Part shown: piece after piece, positions 25,201 to 34,351 of the stretch
How positions within the stretch are numbered: position 1 is the first letter of the stretch
Layout: each line of letters opens with the position of its first letter
From: Phytophthora quininea
Taxonomy: Eukaryota > Oomycota > Peronosporomycetes > Peronosporales > Peronosporaceae
DNA: 64,000 bases
Assembly (NCBI GenBank): GCA_011947345.1
Contig: JAAVTG010000125.1
Location: forward strand, 1 to 64,000
Reading direction: 5' to 3'
Notes under the pieces: model-generated
Told to the model about the DNA's origin: nothing
Databases searched by the model: none
What the model saw: only the letters and a program-made list of their open reading frames with translations
Made by a program: the position numbers and the translations under genes

Positions 25201-25905
25201 CCGAGCGCGCTGGACAGCATACTCTTTCCGAGGAGGAAGGAATTGGCTACATTGCCAGAGAACCGACCCGACATTGAACTTCGCCTAAAGCAGTTGAGAA
25301 CTAGCATCAAGGACATGCACAAAGCTGTGGAAACTCAACGAGCGAAACAACTACGCCGCTACCAGAACAGATATCACTACGAGCGACCTATCGACTTTTC
25401 TGTCGGAGATTATGTACTAAGATCAAGAGTCGATGAAAAGCTGCACAGCAACAAACTACTGGTTACATGGGTTGGGCCCTACCGTGTGACCGCCAGTGCT
25501 GAATACTACTTCACTGTAGAGTATATTGTGACTGGGAAGACACTCAACGTGCACCCATCACGGCTCAAGCTGTATGCTGACGACTCCTTGCAAGTCACAA
25601 CGGAATTGCTAGAGCATGTGTCCTCCCAGGGCACATTGCTGGCTGTTGACGAGCTTGTTGGGCACAGATACAATGCAGTCATGAAGGCATACGAGATACA
25701 AGTCAAATGGAAAGGTCTGGAGGAGATCGAAGCCTCGTGGGAGCTGCTGAGCAGCATCAAAGAAGATGTGCCACAACTTCTCACCGAGTACGTCACCTGT
25801 GCCAAGGACAGGCAGCTTCAGCCCGCTATGGAGCTCTCAGTACAGCCCAGGCAGTCTCTACGACGGAACAAGCGTCAACGAGAAGAAAATGGCACACCTA
25901 CATAA
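22276..25905 (+). CDS. Pol polyprotein: protease, reverse transcriptase, RNase H, integrase, chromodomain; frameshifted
   Basis: The aspartic protease motif YCADTGSDWNVLP lies near 22350. Reverse transcriptase (about 22900-23560) shows FDFIKGFWQLPL, VPQGCTDAALHFQ and the catalytic LVWIDDLLVY (WIDD where YxDD is usual). RNase H follows with LLTDASDRGWGLV (about 23855). The integrase has an HHCC zinc site (HCGSAGHRGMH ... CQQCLLC) and D,D,E residues in LHWDYLSL, ISDCGSHFKNQV and WKNGTIERVNRD (about 24740-25040). At 25640-25790 a chromodomain (YEIQVKWKGLEEIEASWE) should bind chromatin marks and guide integration. The tail is basic. Frame changes lie near 23040, 24160 and 24620. All catalytic residues are present despite the breaks. 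Confidence 0.88.
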
Positions 25906-26293
25906 GCCGATCGACCGGATTTGGAAGGTTTCTACACTGAAGCGCGTCAAGAGGTGCATTCAAGGCAAGGCGACCCGGAATATTGTTCACAGTAGTGATA
26001 ACAATAGTTCCATGTAGTCTCAGTGGCTACGGGTGCTTGCAAGATGCACAATTGATCGCGCAATGTATCAGTTCATCCGATTGGTCGAAAGTTGATTTTC
26101 AGCATTTTCATTGGCTGTTAACCAATTCGCCAATTGCATCAAGGTTGCCTTCAACTTCAACAGGTAACACTGCGAAAGTAGTGGCATTATCGGTGGTCGC
26201 AACATTCAATGTGACGAGGCGACCGCGACTATCATCCGACTTGGACACGGCGAAGGCGGTGCCATGCTGCGGTGTCAGGAATCTTGGGGGCAG

Positions 26294-26617
26294 TGTGATG
26301 GTGGCGGGTATGCATCAGAACGCCAGCTCCTGAACCCCGCAGCCACGGTAGCTGGTGTGAGCTTGCTACAGGCATACTCGAAGGAACTGTGATTAACGTT
26401 CTGGCGCAAGGCTCAGCTGTATCGACGGAGTGCATCTGCTTGCACTCGTCAACCTCAAGCACTACAAGGGCGGCTCCCCTGGACTGCCGACACGGCAGGA
26501 GGGTGCGCCCGCGAAGTAGGATAGCTATCTCACTTTTGCTTTTACCTCAAGAGCAACAACCAATACAAGCAAGACCTTTACCGGGAGTTCCAGCTCCCAA
26601 ACCTCTGTTGACACGTC
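26294..26617 (+). repeat. right LTR
   Basis: Identical to the left LTR over the whole length. Preceded by a purine tract. Confidence 0.92.
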
Positions 26618-26618
26618 A

Positions 26619-26625
26619 CATCTGA
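26619..26625. repeat. target-site duplication, right copy (CATCTGA)
   Basis: Matches 20826-20832 across the element. Confidence 0.65.
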
Positions 26626-27660
26626 TAAAAACGATTCAACGTGGCGCATCAACGGCTGAAGCTCCTCCAGGCGCACCTTCATTCCGCGAGTCCCCATGCC
26701 TACCTTTGTCAGAAGTCTCAGCGGCGGCTGCCCTGCGCACCATAGCTGCCACACAGTGCGGACAGTCCCTGAAGGCAACTTAATTTCTTTGGCCGCTCGA
26801 TGGAAGCCCCCTTCCGCATGTGAAGACCTGAATATGGTGCTGCTGGTATAACTACTTGGGTGACAGACTGTGGACGGCAAGACTGCCCCACAGAGCGTTA
26901 CTCCGTGCAATAAACGCTCGAATGAGCTAACACAGCCTCAAGCGCAATCTACATAGCCTCCATCGTCATAAAAGACCCATGGATATGACGTTTCACCACA
27001 CTTTCAAACTTCTCTGCCAGTCCTTCTGTTCTCCTCTCCACTACGTACTTACACGTTTCCAGCGTTACCGTTATGCCAATGTGTGGGGATGCCAGATTGG
27101 CTAATAGGATTGTTTTCTTGGTGATTGCGGCACACCATACGACGTTGCAGCTATTCGAAAGACAACTGAGCGTCCGATAAAAAAATAATTGTGTAGTGAA
27201 AATCAAATGAGTCTGAGATAATTCTCTGCGCGAGAATCACATGTGGTGCAACATCGATGCAAGTCCGAATTGAAAGATCATTCTCAAGCTTGGCGGTACT
27301 CCAGGAAAAACTGCTGCCATCTCAACGTTCAGGTTCCGCTCCAATCCAGATCACTCGGTTGGTTGGGGTGCCAGGCGAGCAAAAATTGGTGGCAACGTAG
27401 CAAATTTCGGAGAGTCAAACGGAAGGCCGGCAACATGTCGACCCACAATCATATCTCCAGCCACCTTAAAACGCACATACTTATCTTGGACACCGGGAAA
27501 GGTCCAACCTGATCGCAGACAGATCGTAGCAGCAGACAGACCAGACGTCGATCAGCTACTCACGTAGGTTGTGGCGCCTTTCCTTGCGGTGTGAGTCCCA
27601 TAGTCATCTGGTTCGAGTCCAATCTCGGCCAAGTTGTTGCCCATGACATCACCTTCTAAT
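26626..27660. other. right flank of retrotransposon; minus-strand coding remnants
   Basis: On the minus strand 26626-26910 reads FHRAAKEIKLPSGTVRTVW, which looks like a helix-turn-helix, and 26949-27206 reads a second open stretch. Together they may be a degraded transposon protein cut by the LTR insertion. I do not recognise the family. 27230-27660 has no supported feature. Confidence 0.3.
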
Positions 27661-27667
27661 ACGTTAT

Positions 27668-27985
27668 TTAAATCTTGAGAAATCGACTGTCCTGGTTGTT
27701 GCCAAGGAATAGATAGCTATCATCATCAAAACCAAAACCAGCGAAATACAATCCCAGAGCTAGGACAGGACAGATTTCTGGATACGTTGGGTTGGCGTAT
27801 ACGTGATTGGGATCACGTGGACGGATGCCGTCTTGATCGTTTTTCATATGAGCAAATGTTATCGTGATCGAGTCCAGTTGCCCAGTGCTGATCTGTTGCA
27901 GATAAAGGTTGACTTGGCAATGGAGTTTTACACTACCTACACCTCCTATGCTTTCACGGAAATCTACGATATCGTGGAAATTCAA
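27668..27985 (-). pseudogene. tyrosine-recombinase (Crypton-like) fragment
   Basis: This 106-codon minus-strand frame contains ITFAHMKNDQDGIRPRDPNH followed by VYANPTYPEICPVLALGLYF. That pattern (a K.DQ.G...P.H.YANP..PEICP.LALG.Y signature) is what I know from Crypton-type tyrosine recombinases of oomycetes and the related DUF3504 domain. The C-terminal part carrying the R-H-x-x-R...Y catalytic set is absent, and the frame ends at 27668. It is therefore a fragment. Family assignment is from memory and not checked. Confidence 0.5.
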
Positions 27986-27989
27986 TAAA

Positions 27990-28689
27990 CTCCGACATCG
28001 CTCGAATCTGGAACATTAAGGGACGCAAGGGTCCACTAAGGTCCAAGACCGGACGAAGCACTCAAGACGAATGACAGTTGTGCTCACGATTCGAGCTGAC
28101 GGCACGTTTTTATGATTTTGATTTAAATTTTGACAATTTACTTATATTTTCTTTTGTAATGTTTCAGGGAAAACTTCCTATTCTTTTCATCCCACACAGC
28201 AAGTTGTCGACAACTACGACAGTCATATGTCGGTTTCCACTGGCTCGTTCGGGGCGTTTATTCCGCGATTTCGCGCTGGGAGTTGGAGTGCTTTGCGAAA
28301 ACAGAAGTATCCTCTTGCTGCTGGGAGGGCAAGGTGTCGTCCTCGGGGTGGCTAATTTGACTCGTGTGCTATTGGCTAAAACCGGAAATGGTCTACACTC
28401 TGAGAAATATTTTGTTCTGTTGTTGCTGCCAGTGTTGGCGACCACTAATATAAACTTCAAATTACACAAAACTGACTTAAACCGAGGAATTGCTGTCTCA
28501 AAGCACGAATTACTAATTCTGACAAAATGTCCTCCCTACGACTCAATGTAGCTTTTATACTTTGAGTTTTTCAGTAGCTAAAATTCCCTTTTAGGTGTGT
28601 AGGAACCACGAATTCGTGATTTCAGTGATCCCATCCCCCCACACACACCTAACGGCTGGCACACTGAGGTGCTCTTGGGGGCGAGGTAG
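27990..28689. other. AT-rich spacer before PIF/Harbinger element
   Basis: 28100-28165 is strongly AT-rich. Longer open frames on both strands here lack motifs and I consider them chance. Includes one copy of a 30-bp direct repeat (annotated at 28418). Confidence 0.4.
28418..28447 (+). repeat. 30-bp direct repeat, left copy
   Basis: A 30-bp word containing GCCAGTGTTGGCGACCACTA occurs here and again, in the same orientation, at 31454-31483, bracketing the PIF/Harbinger gene pair. Confidence 0.7.
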
Positions 28690-29958
28690 CGGGGCCACAG
28701 TAGCACAGGCTTTCTCAGCAACAACGAGCGTGCTCTACGTATTCTGCAGAGCACCGATCGGCTCCGCAGACGCCAAGCCATTCATAGGTATCTCTTTAAC
28801 GACTCCAACTCTTTCGACGATGATATCGACGACCAAATTGAGTTGCAGCTTGAGGACGTAGCTCGCTCTCGTTATACGTTTCGAGGCGCTGAATACCGCA
28901 AGCGACAGGATAAATGGAAGGCATACTTGGATGATCAAGGAGAACTGAATGATGAAGAATTCCTGGGCCATTTTCGTGTTAGTCGCCGTGCATTTTGGGC
29001 TCTGCTCAAGCTCATCCACAACGATCCAGTTTTTAAGCCTTCAGGACGTCGTGGCTTTTGTGGTGGCGTCGAGTTGCATTTGCTCATTCTGTTGAAGGTT
29101 TTGGGCGGGTTCGGGAACGAGATCGCTTCTCCGAAGCTAGCGCACTTCTTTGGGGTTGGCAAAGGTTCTATCAAGAACTATGTTCAACGGACTTGTCAGA
29201 CGTTGTTGAAATTGAAGGATGAAACGATAACGTGGCCGGACGAGGAGGAACGTGAGCTGATATCCGCACGAATTCAGGAGAAGTTTGGCTTCGTCAACTG
29301 CATCGGTCTTGTCGACGGGACATTGCTGCCTTTCGAGTTCAAACCGAGCAAAAATGGAGAAGACTATTTCTCAAGAAAAGGTGGATACTCGCTTAACGCA
29401 CTAATAATTTGTGACGATGTTGCTCGAATTCGTGAGACAATTGTGGGATGGCCTGGAAGTGTCCACGACAATCGAGTTTGGACTACAAGTCGTCTTTGTA
29501 GATCACCACAATCTTTCTTTGATCACAAGCAATACTTGTTAGGTGACTCAGCTTTCCAGCCTTCGAGCATTATGGTACCGGCATTCAAGAAGCCCCCGAA
29601 AAGCGAATTGGACGCTCATCGCAAATTCTTCAACACCAAGTTAGCTAAAATCCGCATCAAGACCGAGCATTGCATTGGGCTGGTTAAAGCGCGATTTCAA
29701 TACCTACAGGGTATGCGATTGAAGCTGTCGGGAAAGAAGAGTATGGAAAGACTTTTGCGGCTTATCACTTGTGCCTTCATTCTGCACAACCTACTGATTT
29801 TTGAACCGATACCGAAGAAGTGGAGAAAAGCTGTGAAAAGGAATGGAAATGGATTAGAAGCAGATGACGAGCTCAACCAACCGATCGGCCGCAATGCACA
29901 AGGGGATGAGCGGCGTATGCAACTATTCCACTATCTCCTCGAGGTTCGAGACAAGTAG
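28690..29958 (+). CDS. PIF/Harbinger (HARBI1-like, DDE_4) transposase, N-terminus incomplete
   Basis: Cut-and-paste transposase. The catalytic triad is visible: D in NCIGLVDGTLLPFEF, D in VGWPGSVHDNRVW and E in TEHCIGLVKARFQYL. A helix-turn-helix region precedes it (FFGVGKGSIKNYVQRTC), and PIF-typical HNLL (FILHNLLI) follows. The frame is open from 28690, after a TAG at 28687-28689, to TAG at 29958, but contains no in-frame ATG before the DDE core. Either a 5' exon joins at one of the CAG acceptors near 28700-28720 or the 5' end is lost. The last codons overlap the 3' end of the opposing accessory gene by 36 bp. Confidence 0.85.
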   Translation, partial: RGHSSTGFLSNNERALRILQSTDRLRRRQAIHRYLFNDSNSFDDDIDDQIELQLEDVARSRYTFRGAEYRKRQDKWKAYLDDQGELNDEEFLGHFRVSRRAFWALLKLIHNDPVFKPSGRRGFCGGVELHLLILLKVLGGFGNEIASPKLAHFFGVGKGSIKNYVQRTCQTLLKLKDETITWPDEEERELISARIQEKFGFVNCIGLVDGTLLPFEFKPSKNGEDYFSRKGGYSLNALIICDDVARIRETIVGWPGSVHDNRVWTTSRLCRSPQSFFDHKQYLLGDSAFQPSSIMVPAFKKPPKSELDAHRKFFNTKLAKIRIKTEHCIGLVKARFQYLQGMRLKLSGKKSMERLLRLITCAFILHNLLIFEPIPKKWRKAVKRNGNGLEADDELNQPIGRNAQGDERRMQLFHYLLEVRDK

Positions 29959-31085
29959 CGGCAACAGCATTTCGATCTCATTAAGTGGAACGCCTTCATC
30001 CCGAAGCTTGTTACGTTCGCGCAGCAAATTTATCTTGCGATCCATATCGCAAGCTTCAGCTTGGGCACGGAAGTGACGAGTGCGCGCAGTTGCCTTTGCT
30101 ACACGCGCTTCAATCTCGGCGGCGAGCGCTGCAGCTTTCTCGCGCTCCAATTGCAGAGTCGCAACTTGGAATTCTCGTTCTTGAGCTATTTGCTTTTTCT
30201 TCAGGTCTGCCAAAGGGTAAGAAGCTGTGAGTTCGTCGATGGTGTCTTTGGTTTTCTTAGTGGAGCGACGAATGGAACGGGGAACGTTTCCTGGCGTTGG
30301 CGGGTTGGCTGGTGGTAGAATCACTTGTACTTGCTTCAGTTGGTGGTGGTCGCTGTGTTTGTGAGTCAGGTGTCGACTGAGACGGTGTACTTGTATGTGA
30401 TGAGGACTCGTCAGCATCGCTGCTATCCTCGCTTGAGTCCAGGTTGTCCGTATTCAGCACCAAAGGTGTCGCACTCGCGCGGTCGTTCATAACATCATAA
30501 AGTTCGTAGTAATATGGACAGCGAGCGAGAATCGCGCCACGAAGGCTCTTCTCATCCTCAACACCTTGACCTGTAGCACCGAGCCAATCTGTAGCAGCCT
30601 TGAAGGACTGCTCGAGACTCGAGATCTTCGACTGCACATCCTTTGAAGTGCGAGTAGTCGTAACCCCACACTTTAAGATGAAGCGAACTACTTCGCCGGC
30701 AATGGTTGTCTTTGTATCGCCGCTTTGTGCATCCCCACCTCGGTAGCGAGAGTAATTGGCCCCCGTAGTGAGCCAGTCGATCAAACATCCAACCGAGTGG
30801 ATACTTGGGGTGGGGCCATCGTTGTGCCAAGCCACACGCTTCTTGAGATGGGTCAGGGGTCGTCAGCCGCTCTCGAGGCCTTCTTCACCGCATTAAGCAT
30901 CGTTATCCACACACAACGACGGTGAAGTCACCGCTTTCTTCAAAGGACGATAAGAGATTAGCAAGACAGGCTCGGTGAATCTTGTTCCCGCACTTCCTGA
31001 CATTGACGCAACATAACAACTCCATCTTCTCTTCGTCATCTTTGGCCACCCTCTTGCACTGCTTCCACTTGCAGACCGACGCCAT
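29923..31085 (-). CDS. PIF/Harbinger accessory DNA-binding protein, frameshifted
   Basis: The Myb/SANT-type partner that PIF/Harbinger elements need for DNA binding. It starts at ATG 31085 (MASVCKWKQCKRVAKD) with a Cys-rich N-terminus (CCVNVRKCGNKIHRACL ... VVVCG). The middle reads WHNDGPTPSIHSVGCLIDWL and YSRYRGGD, then KDVQSKISSLEQSFKAATDW and ARCPYYYELYDVM, the form I know from oomycete proteins linked with these transposases. A Ser/Thr/Pro-rich stretch and a C-terminal coiled coil (AQEREFQVATLQLEREKAAA) end at 29923. Frame slips are needed near 30840-30900 and near 30300. Overlap with the transposase 3' end suggests one compact element. Confidence 0.7.
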
Positions 31086-31453
31086 TGTTGTGAGAACACA
31101 CGTGATAGTGGTTCTTCTGTCTTCGACGCCAATTGCAGAATAACAGCACATTCTAAACCGCATCGTTCTGTGCCAGCACTGTTGGTAAAACTAGCATGGG
31201 ACGACGCGGACGGTTGCAACCACCCGCTCAGCAGTTTTGAGCAGAGCTTACCTGGCTCGACTTGCGCGTTAAGCGAGTGGGCGTTTCTGAAGCAGTATAG
31301 ATCGTAGCAGAAGGAGTATTCCAGCTCCAGAAAAAATATCGCCGTCCTGCTGCTGCGGAAAAAAAAGTTGTATTTCAGCACCAATTTTGACGCAAGGAAC
31401 GTCATTTTATCTGACCAATCAAATGTCTGGATTTTGTTGGGAAAAGAAAAAGT

Positions 31454-31483
31454 TGTTGTTGCTGCCAGTGTTGGCGACCACTA
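31454..31483 (+). repeat. 30-bp direct repeat, right copy
   Basis: Exact match to 28418-28447 in the same orientation, 3036 bp away. Confidence 0.7.
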
Positions 31484-32230
31484 TTAGCCAATTAAGCAAT
31501 AGCTCCAGCCGCGTACGAGATTTTGTGTCAATATTTTTGTATGGAAAACCCAAACTGAATCGCCCGGCTTTTTGGGTCGTTGTCGGTAACTTTCCGTTTT
31601 CAAATTGAAAAAAACTAGGGCTACGTGATGGCTTGAATAGAAATTTGTCTTTGAAATAAAGAATAACATATTCGAGGCATTTGAGGCACTGCATCTAACG
31701 CTTCTGTTTTGCAGCCGTGTCATCTGGTCAGTGACTGGTCAAACTGCTTTCAAAGTCATGGCACCTATATATTTGCAGTCGCTTGTACTTATGAAGTTTT
31801 GACTATCTCGGATACCATTAGAAGGCGCGATTGAAAGTGCCTAAGTTGTTTTGACATGCGGACAAAACAACAGAACGCTCAATAATCTCGGTTGGGTCAG
31901 CATTTCATTGCTTTCAATCCCAGTAAATACTTACCGTAATTTGGTTAAACATGTCAAGCTGGTAACAATGAGTGGATAAATTAAATAGACGTCGGGGAGA
32001 TCTCTGCTGATTATAACTTTTGACACAAAACAACACAGCGCAGGATCAGAGCGTTTTCATGCGCGTTCATTGCAACCGCGCTTACGAGCACCTGTAAGTC
32101 CGTTGAGAGTCTCCTCTCCTGGCAGGCACCCTCGCCAGAACCCCCATTAACCCCGATCCCAACGCCACCCCTACTAACCATGCTAACCATCGTACTGACC
32201 GTCGTTCAAGCCGCAGAACCAACCACCGTA
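31484..32230. other. non-coding spacer
   Basis: AT-rich with no motif-bearing frame. From about 32090 a run of near-repeats of ACC/TAACC precedes the LINE fragment and could be its 5' untranslated region. Confidence 0.4.
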
Positions 32231-32760
32231 CTGACCGCCTTCGAATAGGCACGTTCAATGTCCAGTCACTGGCTCCTCCTCAAGCAGCTCGAAACGCTTC
32301 CCCAAGATCTTCGTCGATACAGAATCGACGTCCTCGGTCTTCAAGAGACCAAGGACTACATGCTCCTGACACTCCCAGCAAAGGACCGCCACCATGGAAT
32401 CGGCTTTGCTGTCTCACCCAGGGTTATCGGCTACCTTCATCGATACTGGGCTCACACAAACCGCATCGGGGTACTACAGATGCGTTTCCTAAGTCTAGAC
32501 CACGTCAACGTCATCACTGCATACGCACCCCACAGTGGCAGACCGCTGTCCGAAGCGGATGCATTCTACGCTGACCTCCGCCAAGTCATGGATCAGCTCC
32601 CCGCCGAGACATCACCCTACTCACGGGCGACTTCAACGCAAAGCTGGGAAGTCGAATCCCCGGAGAGGCCTTCCTCGACATCCATGCCTGCGGAATCCGC
32701 AACAGAAACGGACATATTCTTGCTGACTTTTGTGGTACCTGTAACGGGGTTACACGAAAG
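32231..32760 (+). pseudogene. LINE endonuclease (EEP) N-terminal fragment
   Basis: Apurinic-type endonuclease of a non-LTR retrotransposon. RLRIGTFNVQSL (about 32236-32272) is the N-terminal EEP strand; RIDVLGLQETK carries the metal-binding Glu; LDHVNVITAYAPHSG follows; and LLTGDFNAKLGSRIPGEAF (about 32620) has the GDFN catalytic motif. The frame changes near 32270 and again at the CCCCGCC run near 32600. The protein stops abruptly at about 32760 without the C-terminal SDH motif or a reverse transcriptase. It is a truncated copy, apparently of the same kind of LINE as the minus-strand copy at 34.3-36.8 kb. Confidence 0.75.
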
Positions 32761-32943
32761 TCATAACCGTGCATAGAGTTTCGACTCTGTAGCCATCTGG
32801 CTCTCCACCACTCGTTTACATATCTCTTAGATTAACTATGCCACATAGTTTAGTCTATACATTTACACCAGGGTCAGATAAAACAATTCAATTCAGTTCT
32901 ATTTTTGCAGTTAATTAGTGTTGTCCTTGTTTCAAGGGACACT

Positions 32944-33110
32944 ACATTATCGGGAACTCTGGACAAAATCAGTGTGCGGAATACTTGGATTGCGTCGACG
33001 TTACCAGAATTCTTTGCTACACCGCTCTAAAAGTCTTTATTTCTGCGATGAGTGCTTTGGTGATGTCGCTTGGGTTAATTCAGCCCATTTTGATATTTGC
33101 ACTCGACAAT
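32944..33110 (+). pseudogene. hydrophobic membrane-protein remnant A
   Basis: One frame reads YTALKVFISAMSALVMSLGL then IQPILIFALDN before a stop at 33108-33110. The hydrophobic helix and a Pro-x-x-IFA ending resemble remnant B (34009-34278) and the gene at 50.6-51.2 kb. No start or complete domain is visible. Confidence 0.3.
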
Positions 33111-34008
33111 GACCCATTCCTTAACTCTTGTATGGCAAGCGAAGACAGTCCCAGCGCATAGCTTAAGGCATTTGGATTGTTGTTGTTGTTGTCTGGGTCG
33201 TGGTGAAGAAGTTGGCGTTGAAGTTGAGGCTGTACGTTCTCACAGCGCTAGAGGAAAACGATTGGGACGGATATGAGTTACACTAAGCGTGGAAGATGGC
33301 ACACCTTTCTTTCCGATGACTTGTTTTATTATTTCTCAACGTAAAAATCACGGGATGCCAACTTGTCGTTCAACGCACTTCCACTCACAGCCATTCCTAT
33401 AAATGACTACAATGATGTGAGCTGTCTATATTGGGCAAAAGATGAAAGAAAAGATTCCCCAACAATGGAATCGATATGAAAGACGCGGTCGGACACAGGG
33501 AGTCTTCCCAGCTCGATGGGTTATCTCCACAGGAAGACGATTTGGAACCAGCTCTGAAAGACCATGAGGCACTGACTGTCGAGGATCACGTACCGTTGCC
33601 GAAGATTACTGAACCTTCTCAAAGCAAGACCAACAATTATAGTTCCGTGTTACTGTGTATTTGGCCATGAGTTACGCAACCCTGCTAAATTGGCCCATTT
33701 TGCAATATGAGCTGGCATGTACGTGATGGTGGTGATTGCCTGCAAATGTGCGATCATAGCTGCTGGGACTGTATGAAATACTGCGTCCCGTTGGTTATGT
33801 GAAAGAAGATATTGGGTCTCATCTTGATGCCCGAGGCGATTTTCTACTGTTTGATTTGGCTATCGATGTTGTTGTTGAAGTCAAGTGCTCATCGAGACTC
33901 CATCGTCCTCGAGGCCACGCACTTATTGCACTCACCCACCAAGGCAGACAATTTGAATCCTGAAGAATGCGTTGATAACTTAAAAGCATGTACGAGCATA
34001 GCGACATT

Positions 34009-34278
34009 GGCGCGGAACCTTACGCAGACATTATTTGGCATGTCATTCTCAAAGTGTTCCTCTCGGGGCTCAGTGCTATTGTGGTTGCGCTACCAGTGAT
34101 TCCACCCATCTTTGCGCGCATACTCAAGTTTGACCAGTTCGCTATCACAAATCAACTTAACTCCAATGTTTCAATTGGCGTCCTTTGCATGCTGTGGATC
34201 GCTGATGTAATTGATTTGACCGCTGTCGAATCGCTATCACTGAGTTTAACGCTCTTCGCGCTTGGTGACGACGAGTGA
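34009..34278 (+). pseudogene. hydrophobic membrane-protein remnant B
   Basis: Reads WHVILKVFLSGLSAIVVALP, then VIPPIFARILKF and a second hydrophobic segment VSIGVLCMLWIADVI, ending at 34276-34278. Two membrane segments and the wording LK-(F/L)-(L/I)-S-x-L-S resemble 50.9-51.2 kb. The upstream part is broken by stops. Confidence 0.35.
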
Positions 34279-34310
34279 CGTAAAGCACGTCTAAGCAGTT
34301 GAAGGCTGCA

Positions 34311-34329
34311 ATGATGATGATGATGATGG
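34311..34329. repeat. (ATG)n tail at LINE 3' end
   Basis: Six ATG units follow about 22 bp after the LINE stop codon (minus strand reads (CAT)n). Short microsatellite tails are typical 3' ends of several LINE clades. Confidence 0.6.
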
Positions 34330-34351
34330 TTTACATGTTCGCGTATCGAAA

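Larger units (their letters stand above)
20833..26618 (+). mobile_element. complete Ty3/Gypsy LTR retrotransposon with chromodomain (chromovirus)
   Basis: A 5.8-kb element bounded by two direct LTRs of about 324 bp and a short target duplication. The order is LTR, gag with zinc knuckle, protease, reverse transcriptase, RNase H, integrase, chromodomain, LTR, which is the Ty3/Gypsy order; the C-terminal chromodomain places it among chromoviruses. The LTRs are identical by eye with no gap, so the insertion is young. A G-rich tract (CTTGGGGGCAG) just before the right LTR at about 26283-26293 is a candidate polypurine tract. I could not identify a clear tRNA primer site after the left LTR. The interior has several frame changes. 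Confidence 0.92.
28690..31085. mobile_element. PIF/Harbinger-type DNA transposon, two genes; termini not resolved
   Basis: A DDE_4/HARBI1-like transposase (+) and a DNA-binding accessory gene (-) converge tail to tail, the standard two-gene composition of PIF/Harbinger. I could not find a convincing terminal inverted repeat or 3-bp duplication, so the boundaries given are those of the genes only. Confidence 0.75.
32777..34300. other. spacer with membrane-protein remnants
   Basis: Mostly non-coding. It includes a short TTG microsatellite near 33178-33190 and two short hydrophobic coding remnants annotated separately. A polar open stretch at 33476-33670 (KDAVGHRESSQLDGLSPQED) shows no known motif. 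Confidence 0.35.

Noticed and set aside
27570..27625. Possible tRNA T-arm (GGTTCGAGTCC) near 27600
   Set aside because: The flanking bases do not form a T stem, and no acceptor, D or anticodon stem could be built.
28078..28551. 157-codon plus-strand frame before the PIF element
   Set aside because: No motif, AT-rich start, and it runs through the 30-bp repeat; most likely chance.
33476..33670. Small polar open frame
   Set aside because: No start context, splice signals or similarity; too short to support.
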